Assembly: GCF_041080675.1 (NCBI RefSeq)
Contig: NZ_CP163520.1
Coordinates: 1,426,001 to 1,490,000, forward strand
Origin: Streptomyces sp. cg36
Lineage (GTDB): Bacteria > Actinomycetota > Actinomycetes > Streptomycetales > Streptomycetaceae
Direction of reading: 5' to 3'
Length of the DNA: 64,000 nt
Part shown: piece after piece, positions 54,587 through 62,912 of the stretch
Numbering within the stretch: the stretch's first letter is position 1
Layout: every line of letters starts with the position of its first letter
The notes under the pieces: generated by a model
Database searches by the model: none
Told to the model about the DNA's origin: nothing
Seen by the model: only the letters and a program-made list of their open reading frames with translations
Made by a program: the position numbers and the translations under genes

Positions 54587-57500
54587 GCGCTCTTCCGTTC
54601 GGCGGCGATCGTCTCGGCGAGGGCCCGCACCGTGGGTGCCCGGAAGAAGTCCAGGACCGGGATCTGCACGCCGAAGCGGTGCTCGATCCGTGACAGCGCG
54701 GTCAGTACGTTGAGGGAGTGGGCGCCGAGGTCCACCAGGGACGCCTCCAACGGGACGTCCCGGCCCAGCAGTTCGGCCCAGAGGGCGTGCAACTGCCCGA
54801 CGGTCTCCGGGTCGAGCCCTTCGGCGGCCGGGTCGGCGGCCCGCACCCCGGCCCACTCCCCCCGGTCCGGGAGCGGGGGCAGCCCGCGCAGCAGCGCGGC
54901 CCGGTCCACCTTGCCGTTGTGGCTGGTGGGAACGGCGTCCACGGTCAGCACCCGGGTCGGCACCATATAGCCGGGCAGGGTGGCCGCGAGCGCGGTGCGC
55001 ACCTCGTCCGGGTCCACGGGTGCGGCGGCGTACGGCACCAGGAACAGCGCCAACTGCCGCTCCGCGCCCTCCCCGTGGGCCGCGGCGACCGCCGCGCGCA
55101 CCCCGGGCCGGGTCAGCGCCGCCGCCTCCAGTTCACCGAGCTCCACGCGGTGGCCGCGGATCTTCACCTGGTGGTCCTCGCGGCCCGCGTAGACCAGTGC
55201 GCCGTGCTCGTCGCGGAACACCTGGTCGCCGGTGCGGTAGCGGCGGGCCCACGGCCCCGGCCCGTACGGGTCGGGCACGAAGCGCTCCGCCGTGCGCTCG
55301 GGGTCGTTGACGTACCCCTGGGCCGGGCAGCGGCCCCCGAGCAGCAGCTCACCGGGGACTCCGGCCGGGGCCAGGTGCCCGGTGACGTCCACGACCTGCG
55401 CCGACACCCCCGGCAGGGGCGTGCCGATCGGTGCGTGCGAGGGCCAGGGCAGCTCGTCCGCGGTGAACTGCCGCGCCGTGGCGACATGGGTCTCGGTGGG
55501 CCCGTACATGTTGAACAGCCGGATGTGCGGGTGGCGGGCGAAGAACCGCTGCACGGCCGGGTCCGCCCGGAGCTGCTCGCCCGCGACGCAGAGGTGCCGC
55601 AGCGCCGACAGGTCGGGGCCGAGGTCCTCGGCGGCCAGCGCGAACGGGCGGAGCGCGGCGACCGGCAGATAGAGGTGGGTGACCCCGGTCCGCACCACCC
55701 GCTCGACGAGCGCGGGCAGGTCGCGCCGGTCCACCGGGTCGCGGGAGACCAGGGTGCCGCCCGCCGCGAGGGTCGGGAAGATCTCCTGGAAGGAGACGTC
55801 GAAGCCGATCGGCGCGTACTGGAGGAAGCGGGTCCCGGTGTCCATGCCGAGGACGCCGATCTGCCAGTCGGCGAGGTTCACCAGGGCGCCGTTGGCCATC
55901 AGGACGCCCTTGGGGCGGCCGGTGGAGCCGGAGGTGAACATCGTGTAGACGGGGTCGTCGGCCCGGCGCTCACCGGACGGCGTCCGCGCTCCCCCGGCCG
56001 CCAGGGCCGCCAGTTCACCGGGCGGGGCCACCTCGACGAGCCCGGTCAGGGCCCCGCCGGGCACCCCGACGGCCAGTCGGCAGGCGGCCTGACGGATCAT
56101 CATATCGAGTCGCTCGGCCGGGAGTTCGGGGTCGAGCGGCAGATACGCGGCCCGCCGCGCCAGCACGGCGAGAACGGTGACCACGGTGTCGGTGAGCCCG
56201 GAGGTCGCCACGCCCACGACGTCGCCCCGGCCCACGCCCCGCGCCGCCAGCCCGTCGGCGACCGCGTCCACGCGCCGCAGCAGCTCCCCGTAGGACAGGG
56301 TGCCCGCGTCCTCGGCGATCGCCGGGCGCTCCGGGTGCCCGGCCGCCGTCGCCGCCACCCACTCGTACACCGTGGCGTGCGGCAGCTCGCGGCCGGGCGG
56401 GCCCGCCGGGGCCGGGGCGTCCTCGAACAGCTCGGCCACCGTGCCGCGCGCCGGGTCGGCCGACGCCCGGCCCAGTGCCTGGCGCAGCGAGTCGGCCACG
56501 CCCCGGGCCACGGCGGCGGGCAGCAGCTCGCGGTCGTGCTCCAGCTCCAGGAGCCAGCCGTCGGCGGTGGGCGTGGCGAACAGCAACAGGTCGAACTTGG
56601 CGGTGCCGTTGCCGTGCTGGCGCACCCCGCGCACCGGCGCGCCCGGCTCGGTCACGGTGCTGTCCTGCATGGCGAGGAGCGCGGAGAAGACCGGGTTGCG
56701 GTCGCTGGAGCGGTCCGGCGCGTACTGCTCCACCACGCGGCCGAACGGGAGGTGCGCCCGGTACTTGGTGTCCTCCGCCTCCTCGTCGACCACCTTGGTC
56801 ACGAACTCCTGGAAGGGTGCGGACCAGTCGACGGGGACGACCATCGGCAGCGTGTTGACGAAGAAGCCGCACAGGTCGAACGAGCCGAGGGTGCGCCGGG
56901 ACATCAGGGTGGCGCCGAGCGTCGCCGAGTGCTGTCCGCCGTGCCGGGCGAGCACCGCCGCGTACACGGCGGAGAAGAAGGTGAACGAGCCGACGCCGAG
57001 GTCCCGGCAGGCCGCGTCCACGGCCGCGGACTCGGCCGCCGACAGCGGGAGTTCGATCCGCTCGCCCTGGAAGGCGGTACGGGTGGGTCGGCCCGGCCGG
57101 GGGTACAGCTCGGTCGCCGGGGCCGCGCGCAGCCGGGCCGCCAGCTCGCGCGCCTCCTCCATGACCTCCGGGCCGGTGGCCGCGGCCGTCTGCGCCCGCA
57201 GCTCGGCGCGCAGGTCCGCCTCGCGGGCCGCGCGCAGCGCCGGTGCGTCGAGCTCGCCGCGGAGCGCGGCTTCGAGGTCCCGTACGAAGGGGCCCGCCGA
57301 GAAGCCGTCGAACACGGTGTGGTGGACGACGAGGACCAGGGTGGAGGAGCCGCCGTCGGCCGGCGCGCCCTCCTGCCACAGATGGGCGGCGCGGAAGAGC
57401 GGGGGCGCGTCGAGCCGGAAGGCGTGGGCGGCGAGGTCGTCGAGGAGCGCGGCCCGCCGGGCGGCGAACGCGTCCCCGGCAGCGATGTGCAGCTCCAGCG

Positions 57501-57822
57501 GCAGTTCGTCCTGGCCCGGTGGGGGCATCAGCTCGGCGTGCGGCTCCGGCGCCTCGTGCAGGCCGAGCCGCAGCGCGGGCTGCGCCTCGGTCACCGCGGC
57601 GAGCGCGGCGCGGACGTCCTTGGGCCGGAACCGCGGGTCGAGCGTCAGCTCAAGGACGATGTTGTAGAGGTTGCGCGCGGGCACGGTCCGGTCGATGACG
57701 AGCAGGCCGAGCTGGGCGTCGGTGAGGGGAAGCGGCTGCGGGACGGTCCACTCGGAGCCCTCGACCGGCCGCCGCTGCGGGTCGGACGCCGGGGGCGGCG
57801 GTACGGAGTACGAGTTCTGCAC
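54583..57822 (-). CDS. Single-module nonribosomal peptide synthetase (C-A-PCP)
   Basis: 1,079 aa from GTG 57822 (GTGAGGTAATCCCT); longer upstream starts add Pro-rich noise. The condensation domain at about 25-450 has an intact HHTVFDG. The adenylation domain at about 470-990 has YTMFTSGSTGRPKG, MYGPTETH, YRTGD and HQVKIRGHRVELGE, plus SHNGKVDR with the catalytic Lys. The carrier domain at about 1,010-1,075 has LGAHSLNVL. The A4-A5 pocket read by eye is D-V-Q-Y-C-A-M-V-A-K. Asp at the first position indicates an alpha-amino acid rather than an aryl acid. The N-terminal C domain probably receives the acyl group from the stand-alone ACP. Confidence 0.93.
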   Translation of the reverse strand: MQNSYSVPPPPASDPQRRPVEGSEWTVPQPLPLTDAQLGLLVIDRTVPARNLYNIVLELTLDPRFRPKDVRAALAAVTEAQPALRLGLHEAPEPHAELMPPPGQDELPLELHIAAGDAFAARRAALLDDLAAHAFRLDAPPLFRAAHLWQEGAPADGGSSTLVLVVHHTVFDGFSAGPFVRDLEAALRGELDAPALRAAREADLRAELRAQTAAATGPEVMEEARELAARLRAAPATELYPRPGRPTRTAFQGERIELPLSAAESAAVDAACRDLGVGSFTFFSAVYAAVLARHGGQHSATLGATLMSRRTLGSFDLCGFFVNTLPMVVPVDWSAPFQEFVTKVVDEEAEDTKYRAHLPFGRVVEQYAPDRSSDRNPVFSALLAMQDSTVTEPGAPVRGVRQHGNGTAKFDLLLFATPTADGWLLELEHDRELLPAAVARGVADSLRQALGRASADPARGTVAELFEDAPAPAGPPGRELPHATVYEWVAATAAGHPERPAIAEDAGTLSYGELLRRVDAVADGLAARGVGRGDVVGVATSGLTDTVVTVLAVLARRAAYLPLDPELPAERLDMMIRQAACRLAVGVPGGALTGLVEVAPPGELAALAAGGARTPSGERRADDPVYTMFTSGSTGRPKGVLMANGALVNLADWQIGVLGMDTGTRFLQYAPIGFDVSFQEIFPTLAAGGTLVSRDPVDRRDLPALVERVVRTGVTHLYLPVAALRPFALAAEDLGPDLSALRHLCVAGEQLRADPAVQRFFARHPHIRLFNMYGPTETHVATARQFTADELPWPSHAPIGTPLPGVSAQVVDVTGHLAPAGVPGELLLGGRCPAQGYVNDPERTAERFVPDPYGPGPWARRYRTGDQVFRDEHGALVYAGREDHQVKIRGHRVELGELEAAALTRPGVRAAVAAAHGEGAERQLALFLVPYAAAPVDPDEVRTALAATLPGYMVPTRVLTVDAVPTSHNGKVDRAALLRGLPPLPDRGEWAGVRAADPAAEGLDPETVGQLHALWAELLGRDVPLEASLVDLGAHSLNVLTALSRIEHRFGVQIPVLDFFRAPTVRALAETIAAERKSA

Positions 57823-58049
57823 AGGGATTACCTCACGGGTGTGCGGGTGGCGCCGATGGCGGCGGTACGCCGGTCGCGGCAGCGCGGGGGCCGGGCCGCG
57901 GGCAAGGGGCGGCGGCGCGAGCGGTGGGCCGGGAAGCGGCACGTGCGGCGGGCCCGGGGCCTCGGCTCCGCCGTGCCGCCCGGGGAGGCGGGCCGGGGCG
58001 GGAGACGGCCCGCCCTCACGAAATCACTCGGGCGGGACGGTTTCAAATG

Positions 58050-58379
58050 TCATCGGAGACCCCGATGGAAGAGCGTGGCGTACTCCCGGGGCGCCGCGGG
58101 CACGCGGAACGCCCCGGAGGCCCCGGTACGGACCTCGTGGACGGCCGAGTCGACCGCGTGCAGGATCTCTTCGGCCCGGGGCCGCAACAGGGCGCCCGCC
58201 GGGGTGAGTTCGATGGGCAGTCGGCCGCGCCGGTGGAAGAGGACCGCGCCCAGGGAGTGCTCCAGACTCTTGATCTGGCCGGTCACGGTGGACTGGGCGC
58301 AGTGCAGGTTCCGGGCGGCCTGGGTGAAGCTCAGTTCGCGCGCTACTTCGCGGAAGACGCGCAGATGCTGGATCTCCAC
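58050..58379 (-). CDS. Truncated LysR-type regulator (DNA-binding half only)
   Basis: 109 aa. Residues 1-60 are a complete LTTR winged helix (MEIQHLRVFREVARELSFTQ, AARNLHCAQSTVTGQIKSLE), plus the linker helix (EEILHAVDSAVHEVRTG). The effector domain of about 200 residues is missing: the frame stops after AAPREYATLFHRGLR, and I see no continuation in other frames before the NRPS gene. It may be a degraded regulator, or a short DNA-binding protein that still acts on the 58,380-58,634 promoter region. Confidence 0.75.
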   Translation of the reverse strand: MEIQHLRVFREVARELSFTQAARNLHCAQSTVTGQIKSLEHSLGAVLFHRRGRLPIELTPAGALLRPRAEEILHAVDSAVHEVRTGASGAFRVPAAPREYATLFHRGLR

Positions 58380-58634
58380 GGGAATGGCCCCCTGGTCGTT
58401 CTTGGTACGCGGAGAGGTGTGTCCGCCGACGTGCCAAAAATAATCCTACCGGACGGTTTTCAGCAACAGTGATCGTGGCCACTCCCCGCCGCCATGATCC
58501 CACAAGGGAGGTCATGACCAGCTATTTCACAAACGAAACGAAGGTTCCGCCCCCCTGGGCGCCCTTCTGGTCACTTCCATCAAGATCCCCGATGACAGTT
58601 GAAACAGGCACTCCGGTTTGCTTTCACTGGGCGC

Positions 58635-58862
58635 ATGAAGCTTGAAGACGTCGTCTCGGATGTGCTCCAGATCCCCCGGGGGGAAGTGGACGACAGCCTG
58701 GGACCCGTGCGCGACGGCCGCTGGACGAGCCTGAAGCAGATGCAGCTGATCATCACGCTGGAGGGGACCTACGCGACCTCCTTCTCCCGTCAGGAGGTGC
58801 GCGCCATGAAATCCGTGGGCGCGATGCGCGAAGTGCTCCTGGGCAAGGGGATCGCCGTCTGA
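58635..58862 (+). CDS. Free-standing acyl carrier protein
   Basis: 75 aa from ATG 58635; a TTG at 58599 would add 12 residues. The phosphopantetheine site is Ser32 in GRWTSLKQMQLIITLE, a W-[DT]-S-L type motif seen in discrete ACPs that carry unusual acyl units. The fold length and helix pattern match. Its stop overlaps the E1-alpha start (TGATG), so it is the dedicated carrier for the following E1/E2 enzymes. Activation would be by the phosphopantetheinyl transferase at 62,147. The ribosome site is weak. Confidence 0.85.
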   Translation: MKLEDVVSDVLQIPRGEVDDSLGPVRDGRWTSLKQMQLIITLEGTYATSFSRQEVRAMKSVGAMREVLLGKGIAV

Positions 58863-59794
58863 TGACCACCACGTACGCACCACCGGCCCGCCTCCTCCCG
58901 CAGCCGCTCGACGGCCACGACCTCGACTCCCTGCTGCTGATCCGGCACTTCGAGCGCAAGCTGCTCGACCTGTTCGCCGCCGGGCAGCTCAACGGGACCA
59001 CCCACACCTGTCTCGGCCAGGAGTACGTTCCGGTCGCCCTGGAGGCCCTGTTCGCCGAGGAGGACTTCCTCTTCAGCAACCACCGGGGCCACGGCCACTA
59101 CCTGGCCCGCTTCGCCGACCCGGCCGGACTCCTCGCCGAGATCACCGGCCGCCAGGGCGCGGTGTGCGGCGGCATCGGGGGCAGCCAGCACATCTTCCGC
59201 GACGGCTACCTCTCCACCGGCATCCAGGGCGAGAGCCTCCCCGTCGCCGTCGGCACCGCCCTGCACTTCAAGCGCCGGGACCTGCCCCTGCTGGCCGCCG
59301 CCTACATCGGCGACGGCACCTGGGGCGAGGGCTCGGTCTACGAGGCCCTGAACATCGCCCGGCTGTGGGAGCTGCCGCTGCTGGTGGTCGTCGAGAACAA
59401 CGGCATCTCCCAGACCACCCCCAGCGACCTCAACATGGCCGGCACGGTGGCGGGCCGGGCCCGGGCGTTCGACGTCGACCACCACCGGGTGACCGGCACC
59501 GACCTCCACGGGATCCGCGCGGAGCTGGCCCCCCTGATCCGCCGGGTCCGCGAAGAACGGCTGCCGCTGGTGGTCGAGTTCGACACCGTACGGCTGGGTC
59601 CGCACAGCAAGGGCGACGACACCCGCCCCGCCGAGACCGTCGAGTCGGCGCGCGCCCGCGACTGGTACACCGCCTACCGGGCCGTCGATCCGGAGCGGTT
59701 CGACCGGCACGACCGCAAGCAGCGGGAACTGATCGACAGCGTCGCCGCCGACGTCCTGGCGCGCCCGCTCGCCACGGGAAGGACCCTCCGATGA
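58862..59794 (+). CDS. ThDP-dependent 2-oxo acid dehydrogenase E1, alpha subunit
   Basis: 310 aa. ThDP motif: GDGTWGEGSVYEALNIARLW, then LLVVVENNGIS (GDG...NN). Also THTCLGQEYVPVALEALF and SNHRGHGHYLARF, as in acetoin/pyruvate-type E1-alpha. It decarboxylates a 2-oxo acid and passes the acyl group to the E2 lipoyl domain. At 310 aa it is near the short acetoin-dehydrogenase type. Which oxo acid is used cannot be read. Confidence 0.92.
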   Translation: MTTTYAPPARLLPQPLDGHDLDSLLLIRHFERKLLDLFAAGQLNGTTHTCLGQEYVPVALEALFAEEDFLFSNHRGHGHYLARFADPAGLLAEITGRQGAVCGGIGGSQHIFRDGYLSTGIQGESLPVAVGTALHFKRRDLPLLAAAYIGDGTWGEGSVYEALNIARLWELPLLVVVENNGISQTTPSDLNMAGTVAGRARAFDVDHHRVTGTDLHGIRAELAPLIRRVREERLPLVVEFDTVRLGPHSKGDDTRPAETVESARARDWYTAYRAVDPERFDRHDRKQRELIDSVAADVLARPLATGRTLR

Positions 59795-60885
59795 CCGACA
59801 CGATGACGGCGGCGCCGGCCGGAACACCGGCCGAGGCGCCCGCCGGCCTTCTCCGCGAGGCGCCCGCGCGCCGGGAACGGGTGGGCGAGAACCTCAACCG
59901 CGCCCTGCACCAGGTGCTGGAGGCCCACGACGACGCCTTCCTGATCGGCGAGGACGTCCTCGATCCGTACGGCGGCGCCTTCAACATCGCCAAGGGTCTC
60001 TCCGACCGGTTCGGCGACCGGGTGCTCACCACTCCCATCAGCGAGAACGCCATCCTCGGCATCGCCAACGGCCTGGCCCTCACCGGCAACCGGCCGATCG
60101 CCGAGATGATGTTCGGCGACTTCATCACCCTGGCCTTCGACCAGATCGTGAACTTCTCGGCCAAGTCCGTCACCATGTACGGCACCCGGCATCCGATGCA
60201 CCTGGTGGTGCGCTGCCCCGTCGGCGGCCGTCGCGGCTACGGGCCGACCCACAGCCAGAGCCCCCAGAAGCACTTCCTCGGCGTACCCGATCTGCATCTG
60301 TTCGAGCTGTCTCCCTTCCACGACAGCGGCCCGGTGCTCGAAGGCATGGTCGAGCTGGGCGCGCCCTGCATCTTCTTCGAGGACAAGGTCCTCTACACCG
60401 AGCGGACCCAGCTGCCCGGCACCGGTCCGGTCGCCGGTCTGTTCGCCCTCGACATGGTCGGCGACGACCCGTTCCCCGTGGCCCGTCTGCGGGTCGACGG
60501 CGTCGACGAGCCCGATGTGGTGCTGATCGCGCCGGGCGGCCTCGCCCACCGCGCGGTCGAGGCCGCCCGCGACCTCTTCCTGACCGAGGAGATCGCCTGC
60601 GAGATCTATGTGCCGACCCGGCTCTACCCCTTCGACGCGGAACTGCTGGCCGGACCGGTGGCACGGGCCGGCCGGGTGTGTGTGGTGGAGGACGCGCCGC
60701 CGGGCGGCAGTTGGGGCGCCGAGGTCGCCCAGCAACTGCACTCCCGGTGCTGGGGCAGCCTGAAGGCCCCCGTCCGGTTGGTCCACTCCGCGGACGCCGT
60801 GATCCCCACGGCGCTCCATCTGGAGCAGGACGTCCTGGTGAGCAGCGAGTCCCTGGGACTGGCCCTGAGAGAGACGGCACGATGA
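59791..60885 (+). CDS. ThDP-dependent 2-oxo acid dehydrogenase E1, beta subunit
   Basis: 364 aa from ATG 59791 (ATGA overlap). Transketolase-type pyrimidine domain: FLIGEDVLDPYGGAFNIAKG, TTPISENAILGIANGLALTG, MMFGDFITLAFDQIVNFSAK, then the C-terminal transketolase domain (EIYVPTRLYPFDAELL, VEDAPPGGSWGAEVAQ). It completes the E1 heterotetramer. The segment YGPTHSQSPQKHFLGVPDL is a typical E1-beta stretch. The N-terminal about 25 residues are Ala/Pro-rich. Confidence 0.92.
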   Translation: MTDTMTAAPAGTPAEAPAGLLREAPARRERVGENLNRALHQVLEAHDDAFLIGEDVLDPYGGAFNIAKGLSDRFGDRVLTTPISENAILGIANGLALTGNRPIAEMMFGDFITLAFDQIVNFSAKSVTMYGTRHPMHLVVRCPVGGRRGYGPTHSQSPQKHFLGVPDLHLFELSPFHDSGPVLEGMVELGAPCIFFEDKVLYTERTQLPGTGPVAGLFALDMVGDDPFPVARLRVDGVDEPDVVLIAPGGLAHRAVEAARDLFLTEEIACEIYVPTRLYPFDAELLAGPVARAGRVCVVEDAPPGGSWGAEVAQQLHSRCWGSLKAPVRLVHSADAVIPTALHLEQDVLVSSESLGLALRETAR

Positions 60886-62141
60886 TCGAGATCACCGTTC
60901 CCAAGCTGAACAACAACGACGCGCACTACGACCTGGTGGAGTGGCTCGCCGAGGACGGCGCCACCGTGGCCAAGGACGACGACCTCGCCACCGTGGAGAC
61001 GTCCAAGGCCGCCGAGGACCTGGTGAGCGAGCACGACGGGGTGCTCCTCCAGGTCGTCCCCGCGGGCAAGCAGGTCGCACCCGGCACGGTGGTGGGCCGG
61101 CTGTTCGCGGACGCGGCGCGGCGCGAGGCGTTCCTGGCGGCGGCCTCGTCGGCGGCCACGGCCGGGCCCCGCTCCCCCGACGAGGGCGGCGCCGTGATCC
61201 TCACGGACGCGGCACGCCGACTCGCGTCCGAGCACGCGGTCACGGACGAGGAGCTGCACGCGCTGGGCAGGCGCGTGGTCAAGGGGACCGATGTCGAGGC
61301 GCTGCTGGCGCGGCGCGGGTCGGCCGGTGGGACGGCGGCCGGAGGGACGACGGCGACGGCGACGGCGACCGGTCACGGAACCCCAGCCGTCCAGGCAACC
61401 CCCACCCCGGCAACCCGCGTTCAGGGGCCCGATATGGACAGCACCGAAGGAGACCCGAACCGGGTCGAGTTGAGCACGCACCAGCGCGCGATCGCCACGG
61501 TGGTCAGCGAGTCACTGCGAACGATCCCCACCTCCTTCACGGTCCTGCGGATACGGGTCGACGCCGCCGAGGCGCGGGCGGCCGAGCTGACCCGGGAGAC
61601 CGAGGCGGCCATCGGCCTGCCCGAGCTGCTGATCAGTGAACTCGCGGGACTGCGCGAAAAGTTCCCCGCCTTCTTCTCGACTTACCACGAAGACGGCACC
61701 ATTTCCCTCGCCGACGCCTCACACATCGGCGTCACCGTGGACGTGGGCAACGGGCTGTACATCCCGGTCGTACGGGACGCCGAGGGCCTGTCCGTGGCCG
61801 AGGTCGCCGATCTGCTGGAGGACTTCCGCTTCTCGGCGCTGCGCGGCAGCTTCCGGGGCAGCGACCTCGCCGGAGCGGCGATCACGCTCTCCCTCAACAA
61901 CGACGAGGACGTCCTGCTCACGCAGCCGATCGTCTTCCCGGGCCAGACGTGCATGCTGTCGCTGGGCGGCACCCAGGACGTGGTGCGCCTGACGGCCGAC
62001 GGCGCCGCGATGACGATCCGTCAGGTCCATCTGGGCCTGGCGTTCGACCACCGGGTGGTGAACGGCCGGGAGGCGGTGCTGTTCCTGCGGGCGCTGAAGT
62101 CGGCCCTGGAGGCGGGCCACGACCGCGAGCCGGCCGTCTGA
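60882..62141 (+). CDS. Lipoyl-dependent acyltransferase (E2-like)
   Basis: 419 aa, ATGA overlap with E1-beta. An N-terminal lipoyl domain carries Lys42 in TVETSKAAEDL. A peripheral-subunit-binding-like segment follows at about 105-145 (AARRLASEHAVTDEELHALG). A Gly/Thr/Ala linker leads to the catalytic CAT-like domain at about 200-415 (VSESLRTIPTSFTVLRIRVD, GVTVDVGNGLYIPVVRDAEG). The active-site motif is DHRVVNG: His390 is kept but the usual Asp (DHRxxDG) is Asn394. It presumably transfers acyl from lipoamide to CoA or, here, to the ACP. Confidence 0.9.
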   Translation: MIEITVPKLNNNDAHYDLVEWLAEDGATVAKDDDLATVETSKAAEDLVSEHDGVLLQVVPAGKQVAPGTVVGRLFADAARREAFLAAASSAATAGPRSPDEGGAVILTDAARRLASEHAVTDEELHALGRRVVKGTDVEALLARRGSAGGTAAGGTTATATATGHGTPAVQATPTPATRVQGPDMDSTEGDPNRVELSTHQRAIATVVSESLRTIPTSFTVLRIRVDAAEARAAELTRETEAAIGLPELLISELAGLREKFPAFFSTYHEDGTISLADASHIGVTVDVGNGLYIPVVRDAEGLSVAEVADLLEDFRFSALRGSFRGSDLAGAAITLSLNNDEDVLLTQPIVFPGQTCMLSLGGTQDVVRLTADGAAMTIRQVHLGLAFDHRVVNGREAVLFLRALKSALEAGHDREPAV

Positions 62142-62146
62142 CGCCG

Positions 62147-62833
62147 GTGCACCGGCTGATCCCCCGCGGGTACGCGCCGACGCGCCTGCCGGACCGCTGG
62201 ACCGGGGGCCCGCCCCAGACCTGGCTGGCGGGCCCCGCGCCCCACGACCCGGCGGACCGGCACCTGCTGGACGACGCCGAACGGGTCAGGGCCGCCGAGT
62301 ACGCCCGCGCCGAGGACCGGGAGGCGTACGTCGCCTCCCACGCGGCGCTGCGCCGCCTGCTGGGCGCCTACCTGGGCGTCCCGGCGGCGGCGGTGTCCCT
62401 GACCCGGGCCCCCTGCCCGACGTGCGGCGGCCCGCACGGCAGGCCGACGGTGACCGGCGCGCCGCTCCACTACTCCCTGTCGCGCAGCGCGGGCCTGACC
62501 CTGCTGGCGTTCGCGTCGACGGAGGTGGGCGCGGACGTGGAGGAGCGGGCGCCGGCGACGACGGCGGAGACGGTGGGAACGACCCTGCACCCGCGCGAAC
62601 ACCAGGAGCTCGCCGCCCTCCCACGGCACTCCCGCCCCACGGCTTTCACCCGCTGCTGGACCCGCAAGGAGGCCTACCTCAAGGCCACCGGCACGGGCCT
62701 CAGCGAACCCCCCTCCCACACCTACGTGAGCACCCACCACCACCCGGCCCACCCGACGGGCTGGCGAACGATGGACGTACGGATGCCGAAGGGGTTCGCG
62801 GGGGCGTGCGTGGTGCGGGTGGGGCGGGGCTGA
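62147..62833 (+). CDS. 4'-phosphopantetheinyl transferase (Sfp/HetI-like)
   Basis: 228 aa from GTG 62147, only 5 bases after the E2 stop and lacking a clear ribosome site, so probably coupled. Family motifs are the metal-binding GADVEERAP and the WTRKEAYLKATGTGL block, with a substrate-side SLSRSAGLTLLA. It transfers phosphopantetheine from CoA to the serines of the ACP (58,635) and the NRPS carrier domain. Being inside the cluster suggests dedicated activation. Confidence 0.93.
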   Translation: MHRLIPRGYAPTRLPDRWTGGPPQTWLAGPAPHDPADRHLLDDAERVRAAEYARAEDREAYVASHAALRRLLGAYLGVPAAAVSLTRAPCPTCGGPHGRPTVTGAPLHYSLSRSAGLTLLAFASTEVGADVEERAPATTAETVGTTLHPREHQELAALPRHSRPTAFTRCWTRKEAYLKATGTGLSEPPSHTYVSTHHHPAHPTGWRTMDVRMPKGFAGACVVRVGRG

Positions 62834-62887
62834 GGTGGACGGGGCGTCGCTGCGGAGGGGACGGGCGAACCGTCCCGGAAAAACAGA

Positions 62888-62912
62888 AAAACCCCAGATC
62901 AACTGGGGTTTT
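62888..62912. terminator. Intrinsic terminator, bidirectional
   Basis: AAAA-CCCCAG (62892-62897), loop ATCAA, CTGGGG (62903-62908), then TTTT on the plus strand; the minus strand gives TTTTTCTGTTTTT. It ends the ACP-E1-E2 operon, and in the other direction would end the tRNA-like sequence. Confidence 0.85.

Larger units (their letters stand above)
47365..62833. other. Biosynthetic gene cluster: DHHA pathway + single NRPS module + ThDP/lipoyl acyl-ACP system
   Basis: Thirteen genes in two divergent, overlapping operons around a truncated LysR gene. The minus operon encodes NRPS, thioesterase, PhzE, DAHP synthase, PhzD, ATP-grasp ligase and exporter. The plus operon encodes ACP, E1-alpha, E1-beta, E2 and phosphopantetheinyl transferase. 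Together they supply chorismate-derived DHHA, an acyl group from a 2-oxo acid, an amino acid activated by the NRPS, carrier-protein activation, an amide ligase and export. Exact boundaries are inferred from the flanking qcrB gene and terminator (left) and the terminator at 62,888 (right). Confidence 0.85.

Noticed and set aside
47365..57822. Phenazine biosynthetic cluster
   Set aside because: PhzC/D/E-type genes are present, but PhzF, PhzA/B and PhzG are absent and an NRPS, ATP-grasp ligase and acyl-ACP system are present instead.
54718..58443. A 1,241-aa plus-strand ORF antisense to the NRPS
   Set aside because: Composition is Gly/Arg/Ala/Val-rich with no motif, while the minus-strand NRPS motifs are all intact.
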